From: an uncultured Collinsella sp.
GTDB taxonomy: Bacteria > Actinomycetota > Coriobacteriia > Coriobacteriales > Coriobacteriaceae
Reading direction: 5' to 3'
DNA: 7,668 bases
NCBI GenBank assembly: GCA_905208975.1
Contig: CAJLRE010000073.1
Coordinates: 1-7,668, forward strand
This document shows, one piece after another, positions 6,678 to 7,668 of the stretch. The notes beneath the pieces were generated by a model. That model had not been told where the DNA came from. It ran no database searches and saw nothing but the letters and a program-made list of their open reading frames with translations. Within the stretch, counting starts at the first letter, position 1, and each line of letters opens with the position of its first letter. The position numbers and the translations under genes were made by a program.

Positions 6678-7415
6678 TTAAGCCTGAGTCTTAGCCCATT
6701 CCTTGGCCTGCGCGATGGCGTTCTCGGCATCGCCCTGGTCAGCGCCGAAGATGTAGCAGGAGACTGTCATAGTGGGCTTGGCGGGACTCTGAACAACATC
6801 CGTGTTGTTCATGGCAGCCGGGATATGCACGGTGCTGAACAGCTCACCGGTGTAAGCAGCCTTTGCCTCGGTAGTCTCAGTCTTTGGAGTAGGAGCAAGC
6901 TTGGCAGGGGTGTCGGTGTTACCAGCGGTATACATGAACAGACCGCTCACGTACTGGTTAGGGTTACCGTTGTTCTTAGCACCCACGGTGGTATCCGCAA
7001 CCGGCTTCCAGTTATCGTTAAGCGTGAAGTACGGGGTCTTAGCAAGAGCGTCAGTGGCATCTTTCTTCACAATGGCGTTCTTCACGTAGATGAACACATA
7101 GGACTCATCAGAGTCCTTGCCGATACCAACGTTGGGGTTCTTGGCAATATTGGTGTCGGGAATCATCTTGGAATCTTTCTTCCACAGGGTCTCGAACAGA
7201 TAACCATCCACTGAGGGGTCCGTGGGCTTGTCGCCGGGCTTGTTCGGATGATCAGGGTCGGGCTTCACTTCGGGCTTGTCGATGCTGCCAACCGTGAACT
7301 CGTTCGTCTCGGAGTCGGTTGCCGACAGCCATGCATAGGTGCCAACGCCGGCGGCCAGCACCAACAGCAGCAGGGCGGCAATGATGCCGTAGCGCTTTTT
7401 CTTCTTGTTTTCCAT
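6678..7415 (-). CDS. TasA/camelysin-family secreted protein, probable major fibre subunit, 245 aa
   Basis: The leader is MENKKKKRYG, then a Leu/Ala-rich core (about residues 11-24), then GTYAWLSATDSETNEFTVGS. This is a very clear SipW-cognate signal, and by analogy with TasA, cleavage would fall near the TYA/W position. A Pro/Lys/Asp-rich linker (46-67) separates the leader from the fold. Residues 85-113 (IPDTNIAKNPNV, then YVFIYVKN) match the family pattern of a proposed donor strand followed by 'Y-V-F/R-x-x-V'. The C-terminus is MTVSCYIFGADQ followed by a helix containing EW. The ATG at 7415 is chosen because AAAGGAAG lies 8 nt upstream; an alternative TTG at 7451 adds 12 unlikely residues. 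It directly follows the signal peptidase gene and has the best ribosome site near the operon front. With the hairpin downstream, this suggests the most abundant product. TasA-like polymerisation is inferred from the family, and no HExxH motif is present. Confidence 0.92.
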   Translation of the reverse strand: MENKKKKRYGIIAALLLLVLAAGVGTYAWLSATDSETNEFTVGSIDKPEVKPDPDHPNKPGDKPTDPSVDGYLFETLWKKDSKMIPDTNIAKNPNVGIGKDSDESYVFIYVKNAIVKKDATDALAKTPYFTLNDNWKPVADTTVGAKNNGNPNQYVSGLFMYTAGNTDTPAKLAPTPKTETTEAKAAYTGELFSTVHIPAAMNNTDVVQSPAKPTMTVSCYIFGADQGDAENAIAQAKEWAKTQA

Positions 7416-7421
7416 CGTTCT

Positions 7422-7429
7422 CTTCCTTT
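7422..7429 (-). promoter_or_regulatory. Shine-Dalgarno site (AAAGGAAG) of the 245-aa TasA-like gene
   Basis: The minus strand reads AAAGGAAG and then 7 nt (6 plus the final AG context) before the ATG at 7415; the AAGGA core is 8 nt from the start. This decides for ATG 7415 over the in-frame TTG at 7451. The rest of the 70-nt gap back to the signal peptidase stop shows no promoter I can support. Confidence 0.75.
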
Positions 7430-7485
7430 CGAGAATCGTTTTCCCCGCCAACGGCCCCTACCGCCGCCGACGCTTTTCCCTGCCG

Positions 7486-7668
7486 CTATGAACGCCGCTC
7501 CCTCGCATGCACGCGGGTATGCTTGCCCGCAGGCTCGTCGGGAACCATCCGATCGAGCACTATCGACGCCGCGACTAGCAGCGCCAGAACGGCCACCACA
7601 ACAAGCAAACCGGGCATCGTCGTGCAATATGCGTCAACGAAGCCCAGGTAAGGGACACAAAAAGAAAC
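7486..7668 (-). CDS. sipW: SipW/ER-type signal peptidase I, C-terminal 60 residues (5' end outside window)
   Basis: The frame is open from the window edge and ends at TAG (7486-7488). It reads VSFCVPYLGFVDAY, then MPGLLVVVAVLALLVAASIV, then a charged tail ending HARERRS. A 'V/I-P-Y-(L/I)-G-(Y/F)-V' strand followed by a T-x-x-G-(L)-hydrophobic membrane helix is the C-terminal signature of SipW-like (archaeal/ER-type) signal peptidases. The catalytic Ser, His and Asp lie upstream and cannot be checked. The tail after the helix (about 20 residues, basic) should be cytoplasmic. The immediate neighbour is a gene with a SipW-class signal peptide, and two more such substrates follow, which strongly supports the assignment as the dedicated processing enzyme. 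The symbol is given by analogy with Bacillus; annotation pipelines might use lepB or no symbol. The reading frame stays intact through the 183 visible bases. Confidence 0.82.
   Translation of the reverse strand, partial: VSFCVPYLGFVDAYCTTMPGLLVVVAVLALLVAASIVLDRMVPDEPAGKHTRVHARERRS

Noticed and set aside
6067..6681. A 204-codon open frame on the plus strand opposite the 215-aa gene
   Set aside because: It runs through the stem-loop and opposite a gene with a clear leader and family motifs; its product is rich in Arg and His, as expected for an antisense shadow.
5941..7415. Annotation of the TasA-like proteins as active camelysin (M73) metalloproteases
   Set aside because: No HExxH or other zinc-binding motif is visible in either protein. 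The family name is historical and a structural role fits better.
7418..7435. A 5-bp inverted repeat (TTCTC/GAGAA on the minus strand) around the ribosome site of the 245-aa gene, considered as an RNA thermometer
   Set aside because: The stem is too short and weak and leaves the AAGGA core in the loop, so it would not hide the site. Chance is a sufficient explanation.
7265..7627. A 120-codon open frame on the minus strand spanning the signal peptidase end and the TasA-like start
   Set aside because: It overlaps two convincing genes in another frame and encodes a Gly/Arg/Ala-rich, low-complexity-looking product with no family signature.

Overview
The window looks like part of the chromosome of a GC-rich, single-membrane Gram-positive gut bacterium. 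The best guess is a Coriobacteriia member such as Collinsella; this is an inference from base composition and protein style, not a database match. Every supported gene lies on the minus strand, reading from position 7668 down to 1. The genes are packed like one operon that is cut at both window ends.

In transcription order: (1) the last 60 residues of a SipW/ER-type signal peptidase I (7486..7668, N-terminus outside the window); (2) a 245-aa secreted TasA/camelysin-family protein with a textbook SipW-class signal peptide (6678..7415); (3) an 89-nt spacer holding a perfect 17-bp stem-loop; (4) a second, smaller TasA-family protein (5941..6588); (5) after 3 nt, an 1824-aa secreted surface protein (463..5937) built from a Sec signal peptide, a GLUG-type beta-helix region, about eight InlB/Listeria-Bacteroides-like beta modules and a C-terminal SpaA/Cna-B-like domain, with no LPXTG anchor; (6) after 1 nt, a third TasA-family protein whose C-terminus runs off the window (1..461).

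The natural reading is a cell-surface fibre or biofilm-matrix locus. A dedicated signal peptidase would mature three TasA-like subunits, which could assemble into fibres, and the giant protein would be an associated adhesin or tip. Its lack of a sortase motif suggests it is held by the fibre or by non-covalent contacts. The role is inferred from family knowledge of Bacillus tapA-sipW-tasA and from gene order; nothing here proves fibre formation.

No RNA genes, mobile elements, CRISPR arrays, attachment sites or origins were seen. There is no gene-free stretch longer than 89 nt. The operon promoter and its terminator must lie outside the window. Long open frames on the plus strand, including one of 936 codons, are in-register antisense shadows of the giant gene.
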